This document shows positions 9,940 through 22,699 of a stretch of 64,000 nucleotides of DNA, piece after piece. The stretch comes from Thunnus maccoyii (Eukaryota > Chordata > Actinopteri > Scombriformes > Scombridae). Position 1 is the first letter of the stretch, and each line of letters opens with the position of its first letter. The notes below the pieces were generated by a model. That model did not search any database. It had not been told where the DNA came from and worked only from the letters and a program-made list of their open reading frames with translations. Location: assembly GCF_910596095.1 (NCBI RefSeq), contig NC_056538.1:20012501-20076500 (forward strand), in the 5' to 3' direction. A program made the translations under genes and the position numbers.

Positions 9940-12320
9940 AATAGAACCACAAGCATCAGCAGTTTTGTTTAATTTGTTTGTTGGGGAGATGTTTTACAGG
10001 AGATGTGCTCACTTTTCACACTTTCACTCAGATTTGTTTAATGATTCACCTTTTCTGCCATTAAAGCATCCTCTGACACGTCATGACTGTCATTATGACT
10101 GGACTTATGTCCTGTATTAACTATTATGACACGGTAGATTAGGTCTTAGAACATCCTGTATTAATCATTCCCTGGATCTTCATTAAATTGAATGGCTAAA
10201 ATTAGACACAAATTTACCTTATTTGAACTTAGAGACTGTGTCAGTTGTGAGTGAGAGTTTCCACAAAGGATATTTCTGTCAACTGGTGCTTGTTATGCCG
10301 GTGTATGTTGGTTCAGGCCTCTTAAGTTTAGACCTTAATGCGGAAATGAATACTTAGATGTTCATTATAAAAAAAGAGGGGGGGGGGGCATATTAAGCTT
10401 ACATCAGCTTGTCAGCAAGGTAGAAAAACATGTTGCAAGCAAAGCGTTCAGAGCGACTGAAGCCGGACTGTTTACTTTCAGAGAGCATTTCTACATACGT
10501 TAAACTTTTGGAACTTTGACCATGTTAAACATAGATATCCGATATCATACCAGTATATAAATAACATAAAATCACTAAAAGCATGATACGTCCACTACCA
10601 AAAATAAATCATATAACTAAGTGTAATGTAAAAGGGGTCACTTGTAGAGACAAACCCACAGAGTTCCCCTCAGCACAACGCTTCATTTTAACATCTTTTA
10701 GCTCATTGTTTTAGTTTTCTGACCTGCAAATTTGTTGCGTTGGTTGCATCTCGCCCAACCTCACTGTACAGCACCAAACTGCAGACGACATCAGCGACTA
10801 GTTGGTGAACATAGAGGAGCATTTAGCAGTTACAGAGTGAGATGATTCTCTCAGGAGTTGGTGGAGACCATAACAGAGCTAAAACGAGAATGAATATTAA
10901 GTACAAGTGTTGTATTTTCAGTTTGTTCAGCTGCAACAAGTGGCTAAAATAATGCATCTTTTAAAGAAACCATAGGAGACATGTGGTGTTACAGTTGGTG
11001 CTAAAGGTGTAACTAGGCTACCAGTGGCCTCTTTCTGTTTGGGGACAGTGGCAAGTGATCAAATGCTTCCTCGCTGGGTCTTTCCTTGGGCTTAGCCGTG
11101 CCTCAGGAATGTGCTGGCATGCTGGTAGAACAGTAGGGATTTATCCGTGGTGTCAGCCCCTATCTGGCCTGTTGATTCGCAGTCCACTGGACTGCAACAA
11201 GCCCCCGCGCACTGGCACACAAGAGCAGGACCTGATGGGACTGCAGCATCACTGTGGGATCATGAGTGCTGAGAGGGGGGCAGAGACGGTGCACCACCAA
11301 TAATAAATACAAAAACAGCCTTTAAAGGAATAATTTCACATTTTGAGAAAAACGCTTGTTTGCTTTTTTTTTTTTTTCCATTTTTGTGTTCAGACAGAGC
11401 CAGGCTAACTGTTTCCATGTTTCCAGTCTTTATGTTATGTTAAAGTCCCTCTCCACTCAAAAATGTGGTTTCCTTTTGTTCCTTCACTGTGCAGAATGAT
11501 GTATGTGCAGAATTTGACACTAAAAGGCTGTTTTCACATTTAACTGCTGAAAGTGGAAATTTTCTCAGTGCTCATTGAATATCTGACTGTAAGGGGTGGG
11601 CCCATGAGCCTGATTTAGCCAATCCTGGTCCAGTATTCAGCTTCGACTAGTGTAATGTGGAAACTTGAAGCCTCCAGTGCACAGACGCTGAGAATGGACT
11701 TTACCGTGAAGTAGGAGACATCTTGTGTCCAGCAGATAAACTTCTGAAATGAAATAAATTTGCATATTCATAGATACTGCCAATTTTAATTAGGTAGAAG
11801 GAGTAGATGATGTTTTAAGGATTTTAACGTAGTAATCAAACTTTTTTGTGTGGAAAAAACATATCAGACACACATTATTGTTTCAAGCAGAGTGTTTTTA
11901 TGTCTTAATAAATGTGTGGAGGGATCTTTAAGCTAACCGTCTCCTGGCTTTAGCTTCATATTTGGCAACTTTGAGATAAAGTTCTGCTAGGTTCAGACTG
12001 AAATATCTCAACAACTATTTGATGAATTTCCATAAAGTTTTGCACAGATATTCATGATCCCCAGAGAATCAATCCTAAAAACTTTGGTGATCTCTTAACT
12101 TTTCGTCTAGTGCCGCCATCATCATGTTAAATTTTTAATGTGTCCAATACTTTTGATTTATTACCAAATACCTGCAAAACTAATAACATTCCCATCATCC
12201 GCAGCTATACTTTCTGTTTCATGCTAAATAAATAGCAAATGTTAGCATGCTAACATGCTAATCTATGAAGGTGAACATTGGAAACATGACACCTGCTAAA
12301 CATTAGCATGTTAGCATTGT
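9940..12320. other. Intergenic, repeat fragments, no gene recognised
   Basis: There are fragments of dispersed repeats around 10.6-11.0 and 11.3-12.0 kb (for example CAGACAGAGCCAGGCTAAC). The ORF at 11055-11303 has no recognisable motif. Confidence 0.45.
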
Positions 12321-12324
12321 CATT

Positions 12325-12640
12325 GGGGCTGTAACTCACAATTATTTTCATTATCGATTAATCTGTTTATTATTTCCGTGATTAATCAATTTGTCATTTG
12401 GTCTTTAAAATGTCAGAAAATGCTAAAATATGTTGATCACTTTCTCAAAGCCCAAGATGCAACTTAGAACATCTTGTTTTTAGTCCACAACCCAAAGATA
12501 TTCAGTTTACTATCATAGACGACTGAAGAAACCAGAAAATATTCCCTTTTATGAAGCTGAAACCAGAGAATTTTAGTATTTTTTCTTTTAAAAATGACTT
12601 AAAATCAAAATAGCAGGCGATTAATTTCCTATGCTTTACT
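12325..12640. repeat. Teleost repeat family A
   Basis: Starts GGGGCTGTAACTCACAATTA with TTTTCATTATCGATTAATCT, and contains CACAACCCAAAGATATTCAG and AAACCAGAAAATATTC. This is the canonical structure of the family. Confidence 0.75.
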
Positions 12641-13189
12641 CTAATTGACATTGTGAGCATGTTAGCATTTAGCTAAAAGCACTGCTGTCCTATTGTCAGA
12701 CAGATTCTGTAAATTATATAATATGAGAGTTTGTGGTAGGTCAACAGGACAAATACCCTGATGAATTATTTAGGGGGAAAAAACAATAGTGTGAAACATC
12801 AGAGATTTCCATTGTTTTGCAGCTCAACCCAGAAAATATTGAGAAAATGCTGAGAAAAAGTATTTAACTGCAGCCAAGTTGAAGGATAAAAGTCTTAAAT
12901 ATTTCTAAAATGGTGACATATTGTGTGTCTGTGGTGTTTAATAGTTTACTTGTTGTACAGCTGTGAGTTGTACAACACAATTTAAAGCTGTATTACTAAT
13001 TATTTCTACATTACTGAGGAGTGTCAAACCACCTGATGGTTTTAGTACTGATGATCACATCTATAACACTGCACTGGATGTAAATGTCCCAAAAGCTGTG
13101 AGGCCTAACTGGCCTAAGAGGGTCTCGCCTTAACATCTGATTATGTAATCCTGGCAACACAATGGGGATTTAATTAGTGCAAATTAGCT

Positions 13190-13400
13190 TCACTCGACCG
13201 GCTCAGTGTCGTGTATAAAGGGTGGGTGGGCTGTGTGATCGTCCGCTGAAGGTATTTTCTCCCACCAACTAGCTGAGGAGGGAATGCAAACAGGGATAAC
13301 TGAGGAGAGGACGATACCACCCACCCCCCTCCCCAACTCACATGACTACGATTAGAGCAGAGGAGGAGTGTGGTGGGACAGACAGAGGGAGAGATGGTGA
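13190..13400 (+). promoter_or_regulatory. Candidate promoter/5' exon for ZnT1-like gene
   Basis: A locally GC-richer island contains GTATAAAGGGTGG (TATA-like, about 13212). About 180 bases downstream the sequence GAGATG/GTGAGC could be a 5' UTR splice donor. The first coding exon of the ZnT1-like gene at 15062 is preceded by an apparent acceptor (TCAGTTGCAG), so an upstream non-coding exon is expected. The link is inference. Confidence 0.3.
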
Positions 13401-13687
13401 GCACGATGAATGACATTTTTCCGACTTCAGCGCACAGATCACATCCAAGAGCCCAACTTGCCTTTGATTGCCAGCTGAGGGTTGTCCACTTTTCTGGGGT
13501 AATTAAGATTCAAACTATGGACTGATAACACTGATATTTGATGCATTTGTCTTGAATTTTGATTACCATGTGTTACTTGTGCAAAGTTTGTTATGAGTCA
13601 CATGTGCAATCTGTTTTATTCATGAGTTACAGTATGTTGTGTGTGCAGGAGTGAATACAGTTAGTTCCATTTATAGTTAGATTTTAA

Positions 13688-13990
13688 TTTAATATTGGTG
13701 GAAAATAACTAAGAACATTTACTCAAATACTGTACTTAAGTACAGTTTTGATGTACTTGTACTTTACTTGAGTATTTCCACTTTATGCAACTTTATACTT
13801 TTCATTACATTTGAATATACATTTCAGAGGGGGAGATTGCACATTTTACTGCTGTACATCTGACAGATGTAGTTTGCAGATTAATATTTCACATACAAAA
13901 CATATGATCACAGTATGAAATATAAGCAGCAGCATATACAGCTGTTAAATTATCTCCACTTTAAGCAGCTGCAACACAATTAAAATGCTT
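13688..13990. repeat. Dispersed teleost repeat, family B
   Basis: Contains ACTGTACTTAAGTACAGTTT, GTACTTTACTTGAGTATTTC and CATTTCAGAGGG, shared with the copy at 1650-2195. Confidence 0.7.
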
Positions 13991-14038
13991 ACACATTCTT
14001 GCATCATTCATAATAATCCAATAACATAATTTATCTAA

Positions 14039-14862
14039 CCAAGGAGGGTTGAATCAAGGTTAACTGGACTTGGTTGAAGATACTTGAAGACGTTTCATCC
14101 AAGGGGCTTCTTCAGTTCTAACTGGCTGGTGGGGAGTCCCAGGTATTCAACCTACATGGGGTCATTGTCAAGGTCATTGATACCACTTGGTTCGTTGGTG
14201 CTCCTGGCTGGTTTCTCTACTTTGATGTAGATAGCCTCCTTCACTCCTCTTTCAACATCAAAGTTGAGAAACAATCCCTCAACAGAGGAGAAGGTTTACG
14301 GCACCACTTATCCCCCATCTACACTCCAACTATTGTTGTTTACACTTGGCCTCAGGTGATTCCAACAACTAACAACTGTTGTGTCAACAGTTGGGAGCAC
14401 TAACAAACCAAGTCATATCAAGTAAATGGTAAATAGACTGCACTTATATAGTGCCTTTCTAGTCTTCTGACTACTCAAAGCGCTTTTACACTACAAGCCA
14501 CATTCACCCGTTCACACACATATTCATACACTGATGGCAGGGGCTGCCATGCAAGGTATCAACTTATGCATGAGCGGGATCTAATCATTTACACACCTAT
14601 TTGAGCACTTTGGGGTTCAGTATCTTGCCCAAGGACACTCCGACACTTCGAGGAGCTGGGAATCGAAGCGCCAATCTTCCGATAAGTGGATGACCTGCAC
14701 AACCTCCTGAACCACAGTCGCCCCACAAATCAAGGACCTTGATAACGAGGTTAAATACCTGGCATTTCCCACCAGTCAGTTAGAACTGAAGAAGCCCCAT
14801 GGATGAAACATCTTCAGGTATCTACAACCAAGTCCAGTTGCCCTCGATTCAAACCCTCCTTG
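14039..14862. mobile_element. Element with ~95-bp inverted repeats
   Basis: The left arm, 14039-14139 (CCAAGGAGGGTTGAATC..., ACTGGACTTGGTTGAAGAT, GGCTTCTTCAGTTCTAACTG), is the inverted match of 14765-14862. No ORF lies between the arms. A SINE is nested inside. The motif GAAGAAGCC...GGATGAAAC is common in fish genomes, but I cannot assign the class with certainty. Confidence 0.6.
14424..14724 (-). mobile_element. tRNA-derived SINE, nested, minus strand
   Basis: Read on the minus strand it begins GGGGCGACTGTGGTTCAGGA, an A-box-like tRNA head, followed by a B-box-like GCTTCGATTCCCAGC. Its 3' part contains the fish block CAAAGCGCTT/TATATAGTGC. The left end on the + strand is AATGGTAAATAGACTGCAC. 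It sits inside the inverted-repeat element 14039-14862. Confidence 0.65.
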
Positions 14863-15061
14863 GAGAACCAGGACCTGGATGACTGAGAATCTTCATAGAT
14901 ATAATTTATCTAACACTCTCGGGGAGCTTTTGCACATTTAGGGTTTAATTATTTTCTTTTTTCTCTCTCAGATTTGACTATTATTGATTTTTTTATATTA
15001 CACCCATGTGTGTTGTTTGCATGTATGAAGTAATTTAGTGCCTATACTCTCAGTTGCAGGT

Positions 15062-18000
15062 ATGAGGGTGCTACACTGGTGCGTACTGGGACTGACCACC
15101 CTGCTGTTGGCGTGTGAGGTCACCATCAGTCAGCTGTGCAACTCCCTCATCACCCTGGTGGTCGCGTTCCAGACACTCTTCATCCTCATGTGGATGGCTC
15201 TTCCTCCTATTCAAAGTGCAAATGTAAAAAGATCTCAGCCTTCCTCTCTGGACGCAGCTGCGTCTCCTCCACATGCTCCCTCCTCATCATCAGCACTTCC
15301 TTCCATCCCGGCCACAGAGTCATCCATCGAACCTTCACGTGTCCTGCAGACAGCCACCGATGAGTCAAGCGTTCCTGTTGAACCTCCCAATCCTCAGCCT
15401 AACCACGAAACAGCATCAGTGGTCAACTCTCATGAGCTCATCTCCCCAAATATCTCTCCTCCAGCTCTCGTCTGCGGCCTGTCCTACGCTGACAGCAGGT
15501 CTGAGGCTTTCGGAGCTTTCTTTAATGTTCTCGTCCTGGCCTCTCTTAGTATGTCATACTTGCTGGAAATCATCGGCTTTTTCATGGATCCTGAACCAGT
15601 ACAGCGCCCCCTGCTGCTTGTGGTTGTCGGAGCTGTCAGTCTGCTCCATAAAATCTTGGTGCTCGGGCTGAACTGGGATCAGCTGCAGGGCGAAAGGGGC
15701 TGGGCCGCCAGGGGGCAAGAGACCGAATGTCACCTTGAAGTCAACCACAAAGGTAACATTACCAACAATATTTCATCTCATCTGAAATAGTAGACGACAT
15801 GTTCACAAGAGAGCTGACTGTCCATGCAACTTTCCAATAACACCCCGTCATGAGTATTTATAAGTCTTTATTAATGATTGATAAATATTTGCTAATGCTT
15901 TATAGCTCATCAACTTTTGGGTTGCCAGGTTGTGGCTGATGTTTATCCTCCTCCGGTAGTACACTTACTTTGTCTTTTTAGCTCTTAAGTTTGTTAGAAA
16001 GAACCCTCCACTGGATTGTTTGACATCTGACCTTCTGCAAAACTAAAGACTTGGTGTATTATTATAAGAAGCTGTTATTAATTACTTATTAACATTTCCA
16101 ACTGCAGAATTGATGGTCTGTTAGAAAGTGAAAAACTCATGACTTTTTATCAATGACTTGACTATTTCTGGCCTACCAGAGAGATTTTCTACAACATGGA
16201 AAACCCAACAATTACTTCTTATTAATGGTTTATAACTGATCTAAAACATCAGTAAATTACATATAAACCCTTTATAATGAGTGATTAGAAAGTAGTACCC
16301 AATAACTTACTTACATACTAGTTATAATCCATGGTAGAAATGAATTACTCAATTACTGTACTTTACAATTTTGAGTTACTTGTGCTTTTCTTGAGTACTT
16401 AAATTTTCAGCAACTTTGTAGTTCTATTCCACTACATTTCAGAGGGAAATTCTACTCTGCATTTATCTTAAAGCTTTAGTTAATGTCAAAGAACAGTGAA
16501 ACATGTGAAAGTCAAAACTCAACCCTAAAATTTATTTTTTTTGTTCATGACATCAACTGTCTGTTATTAGGGAAAAGAAACACAATGACTGTGTTGTATG
16601 TAACAGTGTGTAAATTATTATCTGTTACATAAAACTCATTTTATTTTATTCATCTCATCAGGATGGTTTAATTTCACTACGACACTACTGTACTCGGCTA
16701 AAAGAAACTACAACAGCCATAATTCATGTAGGCTATGGACAACAGTGCCTGTCTGTGGGCAAACCCAAAATAATATTTCACAACAATCAGTTTTTAATGT
16801 TTTATTAGTGACTAATCAAAACTCAGGTTTAGTCTAATTTTCAGGACAAACAGGACAGAATTCAGGATTTGGGAAAACTGCTCGTAATTCGGAACTGTCC
16901 TCAATTTTTCAGGATGTCTGGTCACCCTAATCTGAGTACTTCCTCCACCACTAGTTATAATGTTATACTAAGTGTCAGAAAAGGTCACATGAAAACAGCA
17001 TACTCACAGTTTTCAAACTATGGTTTTAATGAGGATTTTAGCCTTAAATTTGACTTTAAAGGAATAGTTAGACATTTTGGGAAATACAATTATTCACAGA
17101 GTGCCAGATGAGAGTCTGTAAAATATGAAGCTAAACCCAGTAGTCGGGTAGCTTAGCTTAGCACAAAGACTGGAATCAGAGGGAAAGAGCTAGCCTGACT
17201 CTGTCCAAAGAGAACAAAAGCACATTATATCTCATTTGTTCAATTCATACAAAAAGCAAAGTGTAAAAATGACACATTGTTAGCTGTTTCCCCTTGTTTC
17301 CAGGCTAAGCTAAGCTAATAGGATGCTAGTTGTAGCGTCATAGTTATCGTACAGACATGAGAGTGTTATCGAAGCTAACTCATGATTTTTCTGACTGGAA
17401 TATGGACACATGACATCCAGTTTCAGTTGGTTAACAACATAAATCTAATTGATCTAATATGAGATACAGTAGTTAGTTGTTAAATGTGTGACTATCAAAC
17501 TTTTCATTGTAGTTTAGGATTTAAGTCTAATGTCATGTTTCTGGTTTAAGACATGTTGCTGCAGTTCTAGTGAATTAATTTTGTAAAATGTGGCGTATTT
17601 AACAGCTCACCATGATGCATGAAGCATATTTGAAAATGCTTTTGCACTTTTTTCCACCATAAATATGTTCAATTACAGAATTAAGATGCTATTAAAATTG
17701 ACAAAGTTCAGCGTGAGTTTCAAGTTAAGTGTAAAGTTAAGTTAAGTGTAAATGTGCTTGTCCAGGTGATGATATTGCTCTGACATGTTTCACTTTGAAG
17801 TAGCTGCCAAGTGTATATTCAGCTGTAAGGAACATCAAACAGTGTCCATGTTTGTTTTTCATTCCTCTGTTCGACTCCCACAGCCTTGGCTGAAGAGGAA
17901 AACCAGACTGAACCACGGCAAGTCCTGGATGATGTTAGCCAAGTCCAATCTGCTGTGGACGACGTGCTCCACAATGGGGCGCTTGTCCTCTGCAACCCGG

Positions 18001-21000
18001 GAGCCTCCACTATCCCTGAAACTGACTCTCAGGCCCCAGAGCAACAGCAAGAGGTCCACCCGCACCCAGCAGCTCCACAGGACAGCCAGGACTGTGAAGT
18101 AGAGAAGGGCGTTGTGGATTTGAAGGCCTGCAAGTGTGAGAGTCATTCAAAAGACATCGCAGAGATTTCTAAAGACAGTACCTGCGTAGGACATCTCGGT
18201 AAGGCAGATGTGTCTCCCTTAGTGTCCCTTGGAGAAAGAGACATTTGAATTCAATGCACATGTGTTTTTTTTAAAGATTTGGTCTTCATATGTGACCAAA
18301 ATGAAATTGTCTGTTTGGTGTGTGTGAGATGTGTTTGTGCAGGTGAAAATATTCTTACGTGAAACAAATATTGACAAAACAATCTCACCATAAAGTCCAT
18401 TAGTTGCTATTCTGGAGCTTCTCGGCAGATTTCCCAGTTATCATTGTATTGTAGATGTTATGTCTGTATGTACATACCTGTGGGGAAATTTGAACATCTG
18501 CAGCTTCATGTCAGCTGGGTAAACTCCATGTGCTGAGGAAGATCGTGTGAAAGCTCAAAAGCTCCATTAAGGCTACTAATGGACCTTGTGTTGAGATTGT
18601 TTTTCCAGCTGCTGTTTCCATGGTGAAGAATGAACTTTCAATCAAAACATCATCAGTGTGATTATTTTACACATGATTTTGCACATAATTGCCATATTGT
18701 GAAACGTAAATTTGAAAATATATTATCAGTGTGAAAAAGATTGACTCAACTCAGCCTGTTTCCAGAAACACTGTTTGGACTTCACATCTATCTTGTAAGG
18801 GCTCTAAACATAAAATGCTTTATTCTCTAGTGGGAGATGACGTAATGAAAATGTGATGTTTTCCCATGTATTTATGTTTTATTTATAATCTGTACTGTAG
18901 CTCTGATCACATGTTTTAAAAAAAGGACTTAAAAGTCATGTGTTTTTATGTTCTTTCCCTTTCAGACAATGAAAAAGCAGTCTGCAAGTCAACGCATCAC
19001 AATGAGAGCCCTGTACCAAGCAGCCGGTGGCCAGTCTGTCTCCTTTTATTCGTCTTCGTCATTCAGGACCTGTTAACCTCCGTTCTCGGTCTGATCAACA
19101 GCCTGGTGATGCTGCTGGTCGGTCCACACTGCCTCCACAGCTCTGGGCCCTGCAGCCTACTGGTTTACCTGGATCCTTGCCTCTCCGTACTGGCTGTGAT
19201 TACATTGATGACCATAGTTACGCCACAGGTCAGGCTATGTGCGTTTATATCATTCCATTTAGTTTAAATGCTTTTAAGCACATAGCTGAAGCTCCCTGTT
19301 GCTCATATTAAACACAGCTGTATCCAAACCAGTAATGAAATTTGCTATTGTTTCACTGGTAAATCTCCTCTCCAGGGTCGCAGGTTTGGGCTGCTGCTGC
19401 TACAGGGCATACCTCCACACATTTGTGTGTCTGATCTTGGACAGAGGATTATGAGTGTGCCTGGAGTGCAGGCCGTGCATGACCTCCACATCTGGCAGCT
19501 GACTGATTCATTGATGGTGGCTTCTGTGCATGTGCACTGCCATGCTGGGTTTCCGACACACAGGTAAAGTAGCAAAATTTGACTTTCGTACTGGTAGAGG
19601 ACAATATACACACAAATATTATTAAAAAATGGTGCGAGGCTTTAGTATATTTCCTGGCAAAATACATGATAAACTACCAGCTTCCAACTGCACAGTACAC
19701 ACCTCCCACCAACATGAGTCAGCTGTAACACTAAACACCACATGCTGCAACTGAGAACACATGAAAACTAGTTAGAAAGTGAACAGATAAGACAAATAGA
19801 CTGCAAGAGTAATGGATGAGTGACGCATGCTACTCCAAATGCTAACTTGACCAACCCTACTGAAAAAAGAGAAAGAGACAATCCCAAGATGACTGTTTGT
19901 CATTGTCATACAGTTAATTGTGTTAAATAACATCCATTTTTTAAAATATCATTATCATTATCCTCTGTAGGATTAAGATTGTACTTCACAAAATAATACA
20001 TACCTGCTCTAAGGAAAGAAATCTGAGGTTTTATTGTTTAACATTCTTTAAAACTGCACTGGGCAACCTCAAATATTTGTTGCTCTAAATGGCACTGAGA
20101 GATCTGACATCAATAAACTATACGCAGCATGCTGGTGTTTGTGGGCTTTTTATAAGTTTTGTATTCCACTGATTTATCACTTCCTCTGCGGTGAAGAGTC
20201 CATGCTCGATAAAAGACTTTAATTTGGCCAGTCTGGGGAAATCGTCTAGATATGAGCTGGGAGGGATGGGATGTTCTTCTTTGTGTGGTACATGGATTAA
20301 TATATATATAGATATGTTTTCAGCCTGAGTAGAACAAAGCATTTTACAAAGCCTTTCATTCACTAAAGCACACACAAACACTCTCAAACTAATAGTGGTT
20401 TGTAAATACATATATTTTTAGAGTTAAACCTCCATTAATAGACCTTTTAAGCCACTTGGCAGCAGCACAACAAGTTGTAAACACAACATTGGCCTACAAT
20501 CGCAGTATGGAGTTGTTTTTGAATAATTACATATTCAGCAGATACGGGGTGACGTGAGCATTCATTGCAACCCAGTATTCACTCTCCTTTTATCTTTGTT
20601 TATGCTCTCTAATAACTCCTGAGGAAAACATCTGGCTCGTTAGCTGCAAATTGCTCCACTATGTTCTCCAGCTAGTCACTAACTTTATCTGTCTGCTGTT
20701 TGGTGCTGGGCAGGAAGCTTACAGGGAGTTTAACAGTGCTTTTTTGCTAAAAAAAAAAAAAAAAAATAGAGCAGTGAGAGACAAACAAAACTATGAAGTT
20801 GCAGACCAAAAAACCAAAACAATGAAAGACGCTGAAACGCTCTGTAAGGCTGAGGGAAACTACAAAGTCAGGTTATTCTATGTGGGTTTGTGATCCTTTT
20901 CACTTCGACAAAGTCATTTAAATGTATAAAAATATTGATTGGTGCAGCTTTAAGTTTAGCCTGATGTGGCTCCAAAGAGATTATCCTGCTTATCTATTGC

Positions 21001-21756
21001 TGCAACCATGACAAAAACAAGATCCTTTTCATGTTATATTTTTTTCTCATTATTAGTAGGTACCAAATTATTCAGTTTTAACAAGAAAGTTTTCCTGTTA
21101 TAACAACATGTCATTTTATCTTGTTGTATCACAAAACTTTCTTGTTATTACACAAACTCAACTGATCTCAAACAGAAGTGGCACATCAGTTAGAATAATT
21201 GGCAAATACTTGTTTATATGGTTTGATTAAGTTTTTATTTCATGTTGAGCACAGCTAAAGGTATGATCCATCTATACCTGCTTATCCTGTGCTGGGTCGC
21301 AGGGGGTTGGAGCCAGTCACACCTCACGTTGGGCAACAGGTGGGGTCGACCCTGGACCATCAGTGTCACAGAGCAGACACATACAGACAGATAATTCACA
21401 TATAGAGGTGGTTGGTGACTATTTTCATATGTTTGTTTTTGTCCAGATTAAACCTACATGTTTTATTAATGTCCAGGTGTGCTGATCTGATGTTGGGGGT
21501 CACCAAAGTGCTGCAGAGTGTAGGAGTGAGCTGCTGCACCGTACAGCCAGAGTTTGTTGCCTGCTCAGCATCCTCTGCAGGCAGCCAGGGTGGCGCTTCC
21601 CCAGTCGTCGAGGACCCCTCCCTGCCTCCTGTCCTGGCCTGCAGCCTGGCCTGTGGAGAGGCCTGTGCTGGGAGTATGTGCTGCACTCCCGTCGGGGAAA
21701 CAAAAACAAAGGAAGAGCCTGAACAGACACCGGTGATCGAAAACACCAATCAATGA
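15062..21756 (+). CDS. ZnT1 (SLC30A1)-like CDF protein, metal ligands lost
   Basis: Five exons join in frame: 15062-15752, 17884-18198, 18966-19228, 19376-19563 and 21477-21756 (578 residues). All introns are GT-AG. The layout follows ZnT1. TM1-TM2 lie at residues about 7-47, TM3 at 150-170 (RSEAFGAFFN), TM4 at 183-203, a long cytosolic loop follows, then TM5 (about 359-387) and TM6 with LLVYLDPCLSV. The cytosolic CDF domain contains VHDLHIWQLTD and VQPEF, and a ZnT1-type Cys cluster ends the protein (LACGEACAGSMCC). Known ZnT1 proteins carry HxxxD pairs in TM2 and TM5 that bind Zn. Here the aligned residues are Gln37/Ile41 and Phe366/Asp370, so only one of four ligands remains. The His-rich loop is absent and the TM2-TM3 loop is expanded with Ser/Pro. 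I infer a non-transporting or partner-dependent paralogue, as ZnT6 is for ZnT5. The start is ATG 15062; an AATAAA follows at about 21990. Confidence 0.85.
16340..16470. repeat. Family B fragment in ZnT1-like intron 1
   Basis: TACTGTACTTTACAATTTTG and ACTACATTTCAGAGGGAAAT blocks, as in the other family B copies. Confidence 0.6.
17065..17345. repeat. Dispersed teleost repeat, family C
   Basis: TTAGACATTTTGGGAAATAC, AAATATGAAGCTAAACCCAG, AGCTAGCCTGACTCTGTCC and CTAAGCTAAGCTAA blocks recur near 30.5-31.1 and 39.1 kb, with weaker copies elsewhere. Confidence 0.6.
20430..20960. mobile_element. Dispersed non-coding repeat in intron 4
   Basis: The segment ends AATATTGATTGGTGCAGCTT and contains a spurious Lys-rich ORF arising from an A run at 20750-20765. 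I recognise the arrangement from fish genomes as a non-autonomous repeat, but not its class. Confidence 0.45.
21263..21400. mobile_element. Fish retroelement tail fragment
   Basis: CTATACCTGCTTATCCTGTG, GGGTCGCAGGGGGTTGGAGC and CCTGGACC are hallmark blocks of a very common teleost interspersed repeat. The copy is short, degenerate and non-coding. Confidence 0.55.
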
Positions 21757-22699
21757 CCGTCGGTTTTAGCAAAATTACACTGGAGGAAAATAAATGAATG
21801 ATCGGATATCCAGATGTCCAGATGGTGAATGGAGAAATCAACATATTTGAAAGTGTCATTTCTATCATGACTGCTCATTTTCATTGAAATATGTCAGTCA
21901 CCAAAGATTCCTGCGTAATATCAAGTCTGTCAAAGGATTAACTGGAAAGATTTTTATGTTGCATCATTTGTATCTGGAAACTGTATTCTAATAAAAACAC
22001 AAGTGTCTCCTCTCATTTTTAATATAGGTCAACTTATTTGATCGAGGGAAACTGACAGATCAGAGCTGCAAAGTGAAGTACAAAACAGATGCAGTTTAAG
22101 TGACTTAAACTTGCAATAACAGTTTTGGCCACTTGGAGGCAGCAGGAAACATGACACACAGTCCTCACCTTGAAAGGTGAAATCAACAAACGGTTGCTTT
22201 TAATACATCCAGCAGACACGGAGCACCAATATAATTAATTTGCAGTTGTAGCTGGCGAATGTAAGTCCAATATATACTCTGTTTTAGCTGTTTTTGGTTC
22301 CGGCCCCCGAGGGAAATGTCATTTGATGCTTTAGTAGCCACAATAGAATCTACGACGACACCTTCTTTATTTAGTATTTTACACATGAGACTCATCATTC
22401 ATGTGAGGAAAAAGTCAGTTTTATTGAAACAGCATCCATTTTGTTCATTTATGTGTTTAGAAGTTATAATGTAGTTGGAGGAAATATAAATTAAAACAGT
22501 GAATTATGAATTAAACTCATTAAACATGAACATTAAAGATTCATAATTTTAAAAAAGAACATGGCCACAAATTTTTTTTTAAAAATCACAAAAAAATCTC
22601 AATTTTAGACACTGCTGCTCTTCATACTCCTCTATGGACCCTCTCATTCTGTCTTCCCTCCATATGTTGAGTTATCTTCCTTTTCTACTAATTTTCTGT

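Noticed and set aside
15038-15061. Upstream GTG start for the ZnT1-like protein
   Set aside because: The eight extra codons run across an apparent splice acceptor (TCAGTTGCAG). ATG 15062 is the first plausible start, directly before TM1.
20651-20893. 80-codon ORF with Lys run
   Set aside because: It lies in an interspersed repeat within the ZnT1-like intron 4 and depends on an A homopolymer.
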